DNA of 64,000 bases. It comes from DASUBV01 sp963725175. Its GTDB lineage: Bacteria > Actinomycetota > Actinomycetes > Streptosporangiales > Streptosporangiaceae. Below the pieces are notes generated by a model, which did not search any database, was not told the DNA's origin, and saw only the letters and a list, made by a program, of their open reading frames with translations. The first letter of the stretch is position 1. Each line of letters begins with the position of its first letter. The DNA lies in contig CAVRXH010000006.1 in NCBI GenBank assembly GCA_963725175.1, positions 6,138,001-6,202,000 of the forward strand. Direction: 5' to 3'. A program made the position numbers and the translations under genes. Of this stretch, positions 27,278 to 36,212 are shown in pieces.

Positions 27278-28036
27278 CTAGCCGAGCCGGGCGACAGCGA
27301 GCGCGGCGGCCAGCGCGGGCACGCTCCACGACAGCACCCGCAGCGCGTGCTCAAGCGGGCGGAGCAGCGCGGCGCGGTCCAGGTCGAGCACTTCGCCGCC
27401 GGAGAGCCGGAGCTGGCCGGAGACGGACTCGGTCTTGCGCCGCAGGGTGCGCGCCGGGGTGCTCAGCGCGCGCTGAGCGGCGGACAGGCCGAGCGCGGCG
27501 GCGGCGGCCAGCACCGGCGCCAGGGCGAGCGCCCCGGTTTCGCCGACGTACGCGGCCAGCACGGGGAACGCGCCCCACGCGGCGGCGAACCCGAGATCGT
27601 TGTGAACGATGCCGTGCAGCAGCTCGGCGTTGTAGGCGATCACCAGCAGCGGCCCGGCGACCAGGAACGGAGCCAGCGGCCAGCCCACCCTGACCAGGCC
27701 GGCGATGCCGATGGCCACGGCTCCGGCCAGGGCGAGCGCGGTGGCCGTCACCAGGACTCCGGACGGGATGGCGGTGCGCAGCGGGCGGCCGTTCAGCTCG
27801 TCAAGCGCGTGCGCGGCGACGCCGACGGCGAGGAAGAAGGCGGCCAGCGCGGCCAGCAGCGGGGCCAGTTCCGGCCGGGGCGCCAGGCACGCGCCGATGA
27901 CGACATAAGAAAGGTGCCACGCGGTGTAGGGCGGATGCAGCAGGGTCCACCAGTCGCGCCAGCCGCCCTGGCGCGCGGCGTAGTAGGCCGGCCTGTCCTG
28001 CCCGTCGTCCTGCCGCGTCGCGGCCTGCTCAGCCAC
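27278..28036 (-). CDS. UbiA-like integral membrane protein
   Basis: 252 aa with about seven helices. HALDELNGRPLRTAIPSG occupies the place of the first Asp-rich motif of UbiA prenyltransferases, and AYNAELLHG with HNDLGFAAAWGAFPVLAAYV resembles the second half of the fold. The Asp-rich motifs are reduced relative to true UbiA, so activity is uncertain. It overlaps the upstream UbiE-like methyltransferase by 8 bp. The pair resembles a quinone or prenylated-ring pathway, which is inference. Confidence 0.55.
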   Translation of the reverse strand: MAEQAATRQDDGQDRPAYYAARQGGWRDWWTLLHPPYTAWHLSYVVIGACLAPRPELAPLLAALAAFFLAVGVAAHALDELNGRPLRTAIPSGVLVTATALALAGAVAIGIAGLVRVGWPLAPFLVAGPLLVIAYNAELLHGIVHNDLGFAAAWGAFPVLAAYVGETGALALAPVLAAAAALGLSAAQRALSTPARTLRRKTESVSGQLRLSGGEVLDLDRAALLRPLEHALRVLSWSVPALAAALAVARLG

Positions 28037-28799
28037 CCGCCCGGGTTCCCCACATCACCAGGCCGCCGCCCAGGCTCATCACCCGGGTGCCTGCCTCGCC
28101 CAGCCCGGCCTCGCGCCAGGCCCGCACCGTCCAGTCCACCGGGTACCTGCGGTAGTGCCCGGAGATGCTCGGCCCGAGGAACCGGCCGACGCCGTACCAG
28201 CTCGCCCCGCCGGTGACCAGTCCGGCGGCGGGCAGCGCCAGCCTGGTGTAAAGCCACCACATCGCCCGCCAGCCGGGTCGGGGCGGGACCAGGAACTCCA
28301 GGCTGGCGACGGTGCCGCCGGGCTTCACGACCCTGGCCAGCTCGGCCAGCGTGGCCCGCGGATCAGCCACGTAGCGCAGCAGGTAAGTAAAGGTCAGCGC
28401 GTCGAAGGTGGCGTCGGGGAACGGGAGCCGCTCGGCCCGTCCGGCGATCAGCGCGATCCGGCCGGCCTGCCCGGCGGCGGCGACGTTGCGCTGACCCTGG
28501 CGGAGCATCTGCTCGGTCAGGTCGAGGCCGACCACGGTGGCCGCGGTCCGCCGGGCGAGCTGGACCGAGACTCCGGCCGTGCCGGCGGCGACATCCAGGA
28601 TCAGCGCGCCCTCGCCGGGCCGCGCGGCCGCGACGCGGTCCACCATGGCCGCCCGCCAGCGGCCGTTCTGGCCGAACGACAGCACCTCGGCGAGAGCGTC
28701 GTAGCGAGCGGGGAGGGGAGCGAACAGGCGCTGGGCTAACCGGTTCCGCTGGCCATCGTCGGGCTCGGGCACGCTGGCTCCTTCGGGCTCGGCCTCCAC
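28029..28799 (-). CDS. UbiE/MenG-like class I SAM methyltransferase
   Basis: 256 aa. ILDVAAGTAGVSVQLA is the SAM-binding motif I, then VVGLDLTEQML and a motif like LPFPDATFDALTFTYLLRYV, as in UbiE/MenG C-methyltransferases. The N-terminus RLFAPLPARYDALAEVLSFGQNGRWR also matches demethylmenaquinone methyltransferase. It is first in a two-gene operon with the UbiA-like protein. A housekeeping MenG role is possible, but a specialised substrate is equally likely. Confidence 0.78.
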   Translation of the reverse strand: MEAEPEGASVPEPDDGQRNRLAQRLFAPLPARYDALAEVLSFGQNGRWRAAMVDRVAAARPGEGALILDVAAGTAGVSVQLARRTAATVVGLDLTEQMLRQGQRNVAAAGQAGRIALIAGRAERLPFPDATFDALTFTYLLRYVADPRATLAELARVVKPGGTVASLEFLVPPRPGWRAMWWLYTRLALPAAGLVTGGASWYGVGRFLGPSISGHYRRYPVDWTVRAWREAGLGEAGTRVMSLGGGLVMWGTRAGG

Positions 28800-29103
28800 G
28801 GTAGCGGCAGGCGGGCCGGGGGCCTGGCAGCCGCGCCGGCGGCCCGGGGACCTGGGAAAACTCAGGAAAACCGGGGTGCTCGCCGCAGGTCATCGCAAGT
28901 GGCTCATCTGTCGCATACCGCCTGACCTGCGCATAGATCCCGACGGGTAAGTAAAATACCAATCCTTTACCATCTAGTTGTTTAACCATTACCAATGGTC
29001 ACTATACGTTCTCGGCGACGCCCCGCAGTTACGGCGAAGTGCTGCTAAAACCGGCAAATCACTTCAAACCGTAGCCTGCCTCTCAGACGGCAAAGGAGCC
29101 CGT
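28800..29103. promoter_or_regulatory. Divergent intergenic region, AT-rich
   Basis: Separates the methyltransferase (minus) from the first G1 peptidase (plus). From about 28935 to 29010 the sequence is strikingly AT-rich for this genome and contains ACCATT-ACC-AATGGT (28985-28999), a 6-bp-arm inverted repeat. It probably holds the peptidase promoter and an operator. An open frame beginning at 28978 runs through it but is unlikely to be translated from there. Confidence 0.5.
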
Positions 29104-29934
29104 ATGATCCGTCGCTGGTGCATCCCCCTCACTTCCATCGCTCTCGTATTCGGTGGCCTGATGGCTGCGGCCGGCACGGCCAACGCCTCGACGGCCGCGC
29201 ACCCCGGTGTCACGACCGTCCGTCCCGGCGGCGCGCCTAACGGCTGGAAGCCCGGCGGCCTGATGCAGCGCCCGACCGGCGCGCTGGCTCAGACCCACGG
29301 TGTCAAGAACGCGAGCACCACCAGCACCAACTGGTCCGGTTACGCCGTGACCGGGGCCAGCGGCCACTTCACCAGCGTCTCCGCGAGCTGGACGCAGCCG
29401 AAGGCCACCTGCAGCGGCAGCGGCGACAAGTACGCGGCCTTCTGGGTCGGGCTTGACGGTTACAGCAGCGACTCGGTCGAGCAGACCGGGACCGACTCTG
29501 ACTGCGACGGCTCGTCGCCGGACTACTACGGCTGGTACGAGATGTACCCGGCCGACCCGGTGTACTTCAGCAACGCGATGGCGGTCGGCGACCACATCAC
29601 CGCTTCGGTGACGTTCAGCGGGACCAAGACCTACACCCTGGTCCTCAAGGACACCACCCAGGGCTGGACCCAGACCATCACCAAGAGCGAGAGCGGCCTG
29701 GCCCGTTCCTCCGCCGAGGTCATCACCGAGGCGCCGTCCTCCGAGTCCGGTGTGCTGCCGCTCGCGGACTTCGGCACCATCAACTACACCGGCTCGGACG
29801 CCAACGGCTCCTCCATGTCCGGCCAGTCCCCGACGTCGATCACCATGGTCGACAGCAGCAACCGCACCGAGTGCTCGACCAGCTCCATGAGCAGCTCGGG
29901 CGGGTTCAGCAACACCTGGGTCCGGAGCAACTAG
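29104..29934 (+). CDS. Secreted G1-family (eqolisin) glutamic peptidase
   Basis: 276 aa from the ATG at 29104, preceded by AAAGGAGCC. A signal peptide (to ~ANAS, residue 29) and a ~40-residue propeptide lead to the catalytic domain. STNWSGYAV begins the G1 fold; FWVGLDGYSSDSVEQTGTD carries the catalytic Gln (about residue 127), and SSAEVITEAPSS carries the catalytic Glu (residue 205 or 209). These match scytalidoglutamic peptidase features, a family of acid-active proteases. A second paralogue lies 4 kb away. An intrinsic hairpin follows. Likely degrades external protein at acid pH. Confidence 0.88.
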   Translation: MIRRWCIPLTSIALVFGGLMAAAGTANASTAAHPGVTTVRPGGAPNGWKPGGLMQRPTGALAQTHGVKNASTTSTNWSGYAVTGASGHFTSVSASWTQPKATCSGSGDKYAAFWVGLDGYSSDSVEQTGTDSDCDGSSPDYYGWYEMYPADPVYFSNAMAVGDHITASVTFSGTKTYTLVLKDTTQGWTQTITKSESGLARSSAEVITEAPSSESGVLPLADFGTINYTGSDANGSSMSGQSPTSITMVDSSNRTECSTSSMSSSGGFSNTWVRSN

Positions 29935-29965
29935 CTCTGGCCGAGGCAAGCGCGTAAACCGCTAG

Positions 29966-30002
29966 CCTGTGCCCCGGAAGCTCCCGGCTTCCGGGGCACA
30001 GG
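29966..30002 (+). terminator. Terminator hairpin after the first G1 peptidase
   Basis: A perfect 15-bp stem (29966-29980 with 29988-30002) and 7-nt loop, 31 bp after the peptidase stop. There is no U-tract. It also rules out the upstream GTG at 29969 as the next gene's start, since that would lie within the stem. Confidence 0.75.
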
Positions 30003-30043
30003 CGTGTCCGGTGCAAGGGGCCGGGCCCGGAGCGGAGGCGCGG

Positions 30044-30592
30044 GTGAACGGCAGCGGGCTGGGCCAGGTGCCCGTGCTGGAGACGCCGCGGCTGGTGCTG
30101 ACGCCGCTAGTGCCTGGCGACGCGGCCGAGATGGCCGTCGTGCTCGGCGACCCGGCGCTGCACGAGTTCACCGGCGGCAGCCCGGACAGCGAGGAAGCGC
30201 TGCGGGACCGCTACCGGCGCTGGTCGCTGGGCAGCGGAACGGCCGGCGAGACCTGGCTGAACTGGGCCATCCGGGTCCGCGACGGTGGCCAGGCGGCGGG
30301 GCACCTGCAGGCGACCGTGACCGACGGTCCCGGCGGCCGGTCCGCGGAGGTGGCCTGGGTGGTCGGCACGCCCTGGCAGCGCCGCGGTTACGCGGCCGAG
30401 GCGGCGGACGTGCTCGTCCGGTGGCTGACGGCGGCGGGCGTGACCAGCGTGCACGCCTGCGTCTACCCGGGACACCGCGCCTCCGAGCGGGTCGCGGAGC
30501 GGGCCGGCCTTGAGCTGACCACCGAGGTCAGCGATGGCGAGCGGGTCTGGCGGCGAGCCGGGCTGACGGGCGGACCGCCGGGTGGCGGCTAG
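30044..30592 (+). CDS. RimJ/RimL-type GNAT acetyltransferase
   Basis: 182 aa from the GTG at 30044 (GGAGG upstream). LETPRLVLTPLVPGDAAEM is the typical RimJ-like start, and EVAWVVGTPWQRRGYAAEAADVLVRWL holds the acetyl-CoA pyrophosphate loop (Q-R-R-G-Y-A). Length is usual. Acceptor unknown; it may act on protein N-termini or small amines. Its stop overlaps the convergent ArsR-like gene by 4 bp. Confidence 0.82.
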   Translation: MNGSGLGQVPVLETPRLVLTPLVPGDAAEMAVVLGDPALHEFTGGSPDSEEALRDRYRRWSLGSGTAGETWLNWAIRVRDGGQAAGHLQATVTDGPGGRSAEVAWVVGTPWQRRGYAAEAADVLVRWLTAAGVTSVHACVYPGHRASERVAERAGLELTTEVSDGERVWRRAGLTGGPPGGG

Positions 30593-31374
30593 GCGGGTTC
30601 CGGGGACTGTGCCGGGTCCCGGGCGGGGGCGGGGGCGGGGGCGAAGAAGCCGATCAGCACATTGACCGGCACGCCATCGACGACCGGCACGCCATCGACG
30701 AGGTCATCCAAGTTGGCCTCGTTCAGCTCGTCCAGCACTCCTTGCAGCTTGTCGCGGATCGCGGCGGCGCGCCGCGGGGACACTGTGGTCTCGGCGAGGG
30801 ACAGCACCGGCTCCCGATAGGACTGCTCGGGCGGATGGCCGCCAGAGCGAGGCAGGCCGGCCGGGTACGCCGCGAAAAACTGGTCGCGGTACCGGCTCAG
30901 CAAGGTCGTGATCAGTGCCTGGGTCCCGGCCAGCAGCTCGCCGGGGTCGTCGCCGTCCGGCCGGCCGCGCAGCAGGCCAGGACCGAGGCTCAGGTCGCGC
31001 TGGCAGGCCTGGTAGCGCTGCTCCAGGATGCCGGAGACCAGGCGGCTCGCCGCCACCTCGATCAGGCCGGCCGCCTCCAGCTGCCGGACATGCCGGTACA
31101 GCTTGGTCTGCGGTTCGCCGAGTTCCTCGGCCAGTTCCTTGACCGACATCACCCGCATCCTGGCGCTGTCCCGGTCCATCAGCGCGGTGAGGATGGCCAG
31201 CCTCAGCGGGTCGGCCAGCACCCGGAGCGTCTCGACGTCGGTCACCTCGCGCATGCCAGAGGTGCCCGGCTCGGGACGCGTCGGCTGGGGATCGGTCGGC
31301 CGGGGATCGGACGGTGTCACGGGCTCATCCTGCCACAGTTCTTGCCGAATATTCACGACCCTGTCATCATTCAC
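30589..31374 (-). CDS. ArsR-like winged-helix regulator divergent from MFS efflux gene
   Basis: 261 aa as drawn. A helix-turn-helix region (LRVLADPLRLAILTALMD, then VKELAEELGEPQTKLYRHVRQLEAAGLI) matches HTH_20/ArsR-type regulators. A C-terminal helical region follows, with a duplicated VDGVPV. The GTG at 31374 falls inside a palindromic operator, so the real start is probably the internal GTG near 31317 or the Met at 31254. It is divergent from an MFS gene, and autoregulation with control of the transporter is likely. Confidence 0.72.
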   Translation of the reverse strand: MNDDRVVNIRQELWQDEPVTPSDPRPTDPQPTRPEPGTSGMREVTDVETLRVLADPLRLAILTALMDRDSARMRVMSVKELAEELGEPQTKLYRHVRQLEAAGLIEVAASRLVSGILEQRYQACQRDLSLGPGLLRGRPDGDDPGELLAGTQALITTLLSRYRDQFFAAYPAGLPRSGGHPPEQSYREPVLSLAETTVSPRRAAAIRDKLQGVLDELNEANLDDLVDGVPVVDGVPVNVLIGFFAPAPAPARDPAQSPEPA

Positions 31375-31389
31375 GTTAGCGTGAACGAT
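31366..31389. promoter_or_regulatory. Palindromic operator between ArsR-like and MFS genes
   Basis: Ten-base arms ATCATTCACG and CGTGAACGAT (one mismatch) flank a 4-nt centre, TTAG. The core TTCACG/CGTGAA arms are perfect. It lies exactly in the divergent gap, a good candidate binding site for the adjacent regulator. Confidence 0.6.
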
Positions 31390-31444
31390 GACGCGAACGA
31401 AAATGACATCCAGCGGAAACAGTGAACTGGCTGAGGGAGATCAC

Positions 31445-32862
31445 GTGGCAGAGACGAGCGTGACTGGCGCCGTGGGCGCGGGCGCGGCGGGCGCAGGCCG
31501 GGCGGGCACGGGTGCGGCGGATGGCAGGGCGGCCGCTCGCGAGGCGCTGCCACTGTGGCGGAACTATCAGTTCCAGGTGCTCTGGCTGGGACAGAGCGCG
31601 GCCACCCTGGGCGTGAGCATCGCGGACGTCGCCTATCCGCTGGCCATCCTGGCGCTTACCGGGTCGGCGGCGCGGGCGGGCCTGTTCGGCGCGGTTCAGG
31701 CGACGGGTGCGCTGCTGGCCGGGCTGCCGGGCGGTCACCTGGCCGACCGGTTCAGCTGGCGGCGGATCGTGGTCGCCGTCGAGACCGGGCGCGCGGCGCT
31801 CACCACCGCGGTCGTCGTGGCGCTCGTCCTGGGGGTGCTGTCGCTGCCGCTGCTGCTGGCCGCCGCCGCGCTGCTGGGTATCGGCCAGGCGGCCGCCAGC
31901 TCGGCGCGCTTCCTGCTGGTGCGTTCCGCCGTTCCCCCGCGCGGCTGACGGCCGCGCTGACCCAGGACGAGGTCCGGATGAACGGCGCCGCGCTGGCGGG
32001 CCCGCCGCTTGGCGGCGCGCTGTACGCCGTGCGGGCGCTGGCGCACGCGGTCCCGTTCGCGTGCGTGGCGGCGTCGTACCTGCTGTCAATGGTCACGGCG
32101 CTGCTGATCAGGGTCGGCCCCGATGGCGGCGGCGCGGACCGCGGGCCGGTCGCCGCGGCCAAGGCTCCGGACGAGCCAGGCGCGCCGGACGGGCCGGACG
32201 CATCGGCCGGGCCGGGGGCGCGGGGCGGGCGGGCGAGGCTCGCCGGGAGAGCGGCACAGGCCGCCGGCCGGCTGTTCGCCGGGGTCCGCGCGCTGTGGCG
32301 GCAGCCGGTGCTCCGCGCCGCCACCGTGCTGATCATGATGGTGAACACCGCTGGCGCCGGACTTGACCTCGTCGTCATGGTGATCCTGCGGCATCAGGGC
32401 GTCGCGCCGGCGATGATCGGCGTCGCGCTGGGCGGCGGCGCGCTTGGCGGGCTGGCCGGGGCGCCGCTGGTGCGGGTGCTGCACCGGATCAGGCCAGGCA
32501 TCCTGCTGCTGGGCATCTGCCTGCTGCTCGTCCCGACCCTCGCCCTGCTGGCTATCCCGGCCGGGCCGTACTGGGCCGCGGGTGTGCTGTTCTTCTCCAT
32601 GCTGGGCGTGCCGGCCATCCGGGTGCTGGTGGACGTCCTGGTGATCCGGCAGGCGCCGCCCGCCGAGCGCGGCAGGGTCATCGCCTCGGTGATGACCCTG
32701 GTCGGCCTGGGCGCGCCGGCCGGTCTCGCCGCTGCCGGGCTGCTGCTCCAGCACCTGCCCGCGTCCGCGGCCGTGCTCGCGCTGGCCGGCGTGCTGCTGA
32801 CCGGCGTCTGCTGCTGCGCGCGCTCGACCGCGCTCCGTCACGCCCGCTGGCCGGCCGCGTAG
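31445..32862 (+). pseudogene. MFS transporter, frameshifted as assembled
   Basis: The GTG at 31445 has GGGAG 5 nt upstream and begins a soluble Ala/Gly-rich tail, then WRNYQFQVLWLGQSAATLG, a MFS/enterobactin-exporter-like start. The frame stops at 31948 after VRSAVPPRG. It continues in another frame from RLTAALTQDEVRMNGAALAG to 32862. One extra C in the CCCCC run at about 31935 restores VPPARLTAALTQ. The repaired ~472-aa protein is a 10-12 helix efflux protein. The gene is paired with the divergent ArsR-like regulator, so it may confer regulated drug export. Confidence 0.72.
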
Positions 32863-32899
32863 GCTCGCCAGGACGATTCCCCGCCTGAAGGAGCAGTTC

Positions 32900-33796
32900 A
32901 TGCCGGACGTGGCCGCCGCCGAGCTCAGTGTTTCCGCCCCCGGCGGCCGGACCCTGCAGGTCCTGGTCAGCGGCCCGGCCAGCGGGATGCCGCTGCTCTT
33001 CCACGACGGCACCCCGTCGGGCTGCGTCGCGTTCGGGCCGCTGGCGCAGGCCGCCGCCGACCGCGGCCTGCGGCTGGTGCAGTACGCCAGGCCCGGCTAC
33101 AGCCAGTCCGCCCCGGACCCCGGCAGGTCCGTCGGCAGCGCCGCGGCCGACGCGACCGCGATCCTGGACGCGCTCGGCGCGGAGCAGTTCGTCACCGCGG
33201 GCTGGTCCGGCGGCGGGCCGCACGCGCTGGCCTGCTCGGCACTGCTGCGCGACCGCTGCCTCGGGGTGGCCTCGATCGCGGGCATCGCCCCGCTGCCGGC
33301 CGACGGGCTGGACTGGCTGGCCGGGATGGCGGCGGAGAACGTGACGGAGTTCGGCGCGGCGCTGGCGGGCGAGGAGGAGCTGTCGGCCTTCCTCACCGCG
33401 GCCGCCGCCGAGCTGCGCGACGTCACGCCCGAGCAGGTCGCCGAGAGCCTGGGCGGGCTGGTCTCGCCGGTCGATATCTCCGTCATCACCGGCGAGTTCG
33501 CGACCTACCTGGCGCGTACCTTCGCGGCGGCGGTCAGCACCGGGATCGCCGGCTGGCGCGACGATGACCTGGCCTTCACCAGGGACTGGGGATTCTCCCT
33601 GGCTGACGTCGGCCCTGCCGTCGTCTGGCAGGGCGACCAGGACATGATGGTCCCCTTCGCACACGGGCAGTGGCTCGCGGCGCACCTGCCGGGCACCCGG
33701 GTCCGCCTGCTGCCGGGGGAGGGGCACCTGAGCATCGGCGTGGGCCGGTTCGGCGAGATCGCCGACGACCTGCTGAGCCTGGCGAGCGTCAGCTAA
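32900..33796 (+). CDS. Alpha/beta hydrolase
   Basis: 298 aa with a canonical fold. Oxyanion region FHDGTPSG, nucleophile elbow GWSGGG with Ser103, acidic residue in WQGDQDMMVP and His in GEGHLS. The family includes esterases and epoxide or haloalkane-type hydrolases; substrate not assignable. Preceded by a GAAGGAG ribosome site. Confidence 0.85.
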   Translation: MPDVAAAELSVSAPGGRTLQVLVSGPASGMPLLFHDGTPSGCVAFGPLAQAAADRGLRLVQYARPGYSQSAPDPGRSVGSAAADATAILDALGAEQFVTAGWSGGGPHALACSALLRDRCLGVASIAGIAPLPADGLDWLAGMAAENVTEFGAALAGEEELSAFLTAAAAELRDVTPEQVAESLGGLVSPVDISVITGEFATYLARTFAAAVSTGIAGWRDDDLAFTRDWGFSLADVGPAVVWQGDQDMMVPFAHGQWLAAHLPGTRVRLLPGEGHLSIGVGRFGEIADDLLSLASVS

Positions 33797-33934
33797 TGAC
33801 GTCGCGTCATATGCAATGACATTAGAATTGTTCTATGAAAAGACGTAGTTTACCTAAACTTTATCGATAATTCGTTTATTCGTGATGGGCGAAGGTACCT
33901 GTAGGCCAGTCAATCCGCGGCCGAAGGAGCCCGT
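33797..33934. promoter_or_regulatory. AT-rich upstream region of the second G1 peptidase
   Basis: The stretch 33800-33890 is by far the most AT-rich in this window, with TTTATCGATAATTCGTTTATTCG-like composition. It contains TGACGTCGCGTCA (an inverted repeat, TGACG/CGTCA). A promoter for the peptidase is likely here. Its base composition could also reflect transfer of the peptidase unit. Confidence 0.5.
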
Positions 33935-34765
33935 ATGACCCCCCGCTGGACCATCCCCCTCACCACCGCCGCCCTCGCGCTCGGCTCGCTGCTAGCAGTG
34001 GCCGGCACCGCCAGTGCCGCGACAACGACGTCGCACCCTGGCACCACCCATGTCCGTCCCGGAGGCGCCGTGCACGCCTTCGTCCCCGGCGGCCTGATGC
34101 ATCACGTCTCTGGCCACTCGTCGCAGGTCAAGGGCCACCGGAACCAGTCCGAGAGCACTAACTGGTCCGGCTACGCGGCGACCGGCTCTGACGGCTCGTT
34201 CAACAGCGTCTCGGCCAGCTGGACAGAGCCGGCCGCGAACTGCGCCAACTCCGACGCCGAGTACGCGGCCTTCTGGGTCGGGCTCGACGGCTACAACTCC
34301 GACTCGGTCGAGCAGACCGGGACCGACTCCGACTGCGACGGCTCGTCGCCGGACTACTACGGCTGGTACGAGATGTACCCGGCGGACCCGGTGTACTTCA
34401 GCAACCCGGTCGCGCCCGGCGACAGCATCAGCGCCTCCGTGACGTTCAGCGGCACCGAGACCTACACGCTGGTGCTGACCGACAACACCCAGGGCTGGAC
34501 GCAGACCATCACCCAGAATGAGGCGGGCCTGTCCCGCTCGTCCGCCGAGGTCATCACCGAGGCGCCGTCCTCCGAGGACGGCGTGCTGCCGCTCGCCGAC
34601 TTCGGCCAGGTCAACTATGGCGGCTCGGCCGTGAACGGCTCGTCGATGTCGGATTACGACCCGACCGGGATCGTCATGGTGGACAGCGGCGGCACCCAGC
34701 AGGACACGACCAGCGACATGGACGGGTCCGGCGATTTCAGCAACACCTGGCTCAGCAGTTACTAG
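33935..34765 (+). CDS. Secreted G1-family glutamic peptidase, second paralogue
   Basis: 276 aa, the same length as the 29104 paralogue. Signal peptide to about ATAS/AAT, propeptide with HPGTTHVRPGG shared with the first copy, then STNWSGYAATG, FWVGLDGYNSDSVEQTGTD (catalytic Gln) and SSAEVITEAPSSE (catalytic Glu). Long identical blocks around both catalytic residues indicate a recent duplication. The ribosome site and first codons (AAGGAGCCCGTATG) are conserved between copies, but upstream regions differ, so regulation may differ. Confidence 0.88.
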   Translation: MTPRWTIPLTTAALALGSLLAVAGTASAATTTSHPGTTHVRPGGAVHAFVPGGLMHHVSGHSSQVKGHRNQSESTNWSGYAATGSDGSFNSVSASWTEPAANCANSDAEYAAFWVGLDGYNSDSVEQTGTDSDCDGSSPDYYGWYEMYPADPVYFSNPVAPGDSISASVTFSGTETYTLVLTDNTQGWTQTITQNEAGLSRSSAEVITEAPSSEDGVLPLADFGQVNYGGSAVNGSSMSDYDPTGIVMVDSGGTQQDTTSDMDGSGDFSNTWLSSY

Positions 34766-34874
34766 ACCGGCAGTTACTAGGCCAGTACCCCTGGCTGGCT
34801 AGCGCCGGCCAGGCAGCGCGCCGCCCTGGAGTCCAGCGGGCTCCGGGGCAGCGTGCTGTCATGGCGGGTAACGC

Positions 34875-34899
34875 CCGGGCCGGCTGCTAGCCGGCCCGG
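34875..34899. terminator. Convergent terminator hairpin
   Basis: A perfect 11-bp stem CCGGGCCGGCT/AGCCGGCCCGG with a 3-nt loop lies between the second G1 peptidase (plus) and the D-Ala-D-Ala carboxypeptidase (minus). Confidence 0.65.
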
Positions 34900-34915
34900 C
34901 TGCTGGGGCCAGCCG

Positions 34916-35972
34916 CTAGCCGGCCGGAGCCAGCAGCCGGCCGCCGAACGTGGCGTCCAGCTTGAGCCGGCGGAACCCCCAGTCCAGGATCCGCGTCGCG
35001 GCGACGAACCGGGAGGTATAGCTGTCCGTCGGGCTGGCGTGCAGCACGACCCCGATCAGCGTGGTGCCGTCCCGGCGGGCCGCGAACAGGAAGCAGTCGC
35101 CGGCCGCCGTGGTGTCGCCGGTCTTGATGCCCAGCATGCCGCGGTAGGAGCCGAGCATCAGGTTGGTCGTGGACCACGCGTAGCGATGATGCTGCTTCGT
35201 CTTGGCCAGGTAGTGATGCCGCTGGCTCACGATGCGCCGGAACGCCGGCTCGCGCATCGCCGCCGCCCCCAGCCTGAGCAGGTCCGCGGGGGTGGAGTAG
35301 GTCGACCACTCCTTCGGGTACGGCATGCCGTCGAAGCTGGTGAACCGCGTCGAGGTCATGCCCAGCGCCGCCGCCTGCGCATTCATCTTGCGGAAGAACG
35401 CGCCGGCCTGGCCCGTAGGCGGTGGCCAGCAGGTAGGCCGCGTCGCAGCCGGACGGCAGCAGCATCGCCTCCAGCAGCTGGCGGGCGGTCAGCACGTCCC
35501 CGGCGACCAGCCCGGCGCTGCTCGCGCCGTCCTTGCGCACGTACCTGATGGCCGCCCTGGTCACGGTGATCGGCTGGTTCAGGTGCCCGTCCCGGAGCAC
35601 GACCAGCGCGGTCATCACCTTCACGATGCTGCCGATCGGGCGCCGCACGTTCAGCTTCCTGCTCCACAGCCGCATGCCGGTGGTGGAGTCGGTCAGCGCG
35701 GCCTCCAGGGCGCGCACGTCCCGCGGATAGCTGTCCGGGGCCAGCGCGGCGGCCGCGGGCGGTGTGGCCGCGGGTGTGGTGGCAGGCGCGGCACCCGCGG
35801 GACCGCCGAATGGAGGTGCTGCGACCACAGCGGGCGCTGGACGCGCCATCGCGCCAGCCGTCACGGGGGGCGCGGCGACGGTCAGCGCGGCCGCCGCCGC
35901 GACTACGGCCAGCCCCCATCGCACGGGGCGAAACCTCGCGTGACGAGCGACTAACACGGCGCGATCAAACAC
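34916..35972 (-). pseudogene. D-alanyl-D-alanine carboxypeptidase (S11/PBP5-like), frameshifted as assembled
   Basis: Trims peptidoglycan stem peptides at the cell surface. N-terminal signal/anchor (AVVAAAAALTVAA), then the S-x-x-K active site GSIVKVM (Ser115, Lys118) and PSGCDAA at the S-x-N position, with Cys in place of Asn. The frame breaks at about 35412 and resumes as FFRKMNAQAAALGM, with the K-T-G motif GIKTGDT. Removing one G from the GGG before CCAGG restores YGQAGAFFRKMN, so one extra base is present. The repaired protein is about 352 aa. The S-G-C triad is unusual for S11 and worth checking. Confidence 0.75.
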
Positions 35973-36212
35973 AGTGTGATCTAATCACCGCCCGTCGCCT
36001 GCCGCCGGTCGCTGCCAGAAGTTGCCGCCCGAATGAGACGCGGCGTGGCAATCGCCGCTACCCGGTCAGTCCGCCCTGGTCAGGTCATAGACGGTCACGC
36101 CGCCGCGGGGCCGGGCAGCGGAGCCGGGTCGAGTGCTATCGCTGGAGTGTTCATGCCGACCACCCTCGGCGGTCATGCTGGCCGGGCCCTGCGGCCATAT
36201 TCTGTGCTCGCC

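Noticed and set aside
28978..29103. Upstream extension of the first G1 peptidase
   Set aside because: The signal peptide begins at 29104 with a strong ribosome site; the extra region is AT-rich promoter-like DNA.
36033..36212. N-terminal extension of the DSD1-like gene
   Set aside because: No conserved residues; the enzyme fold starts near the Met at 36213.
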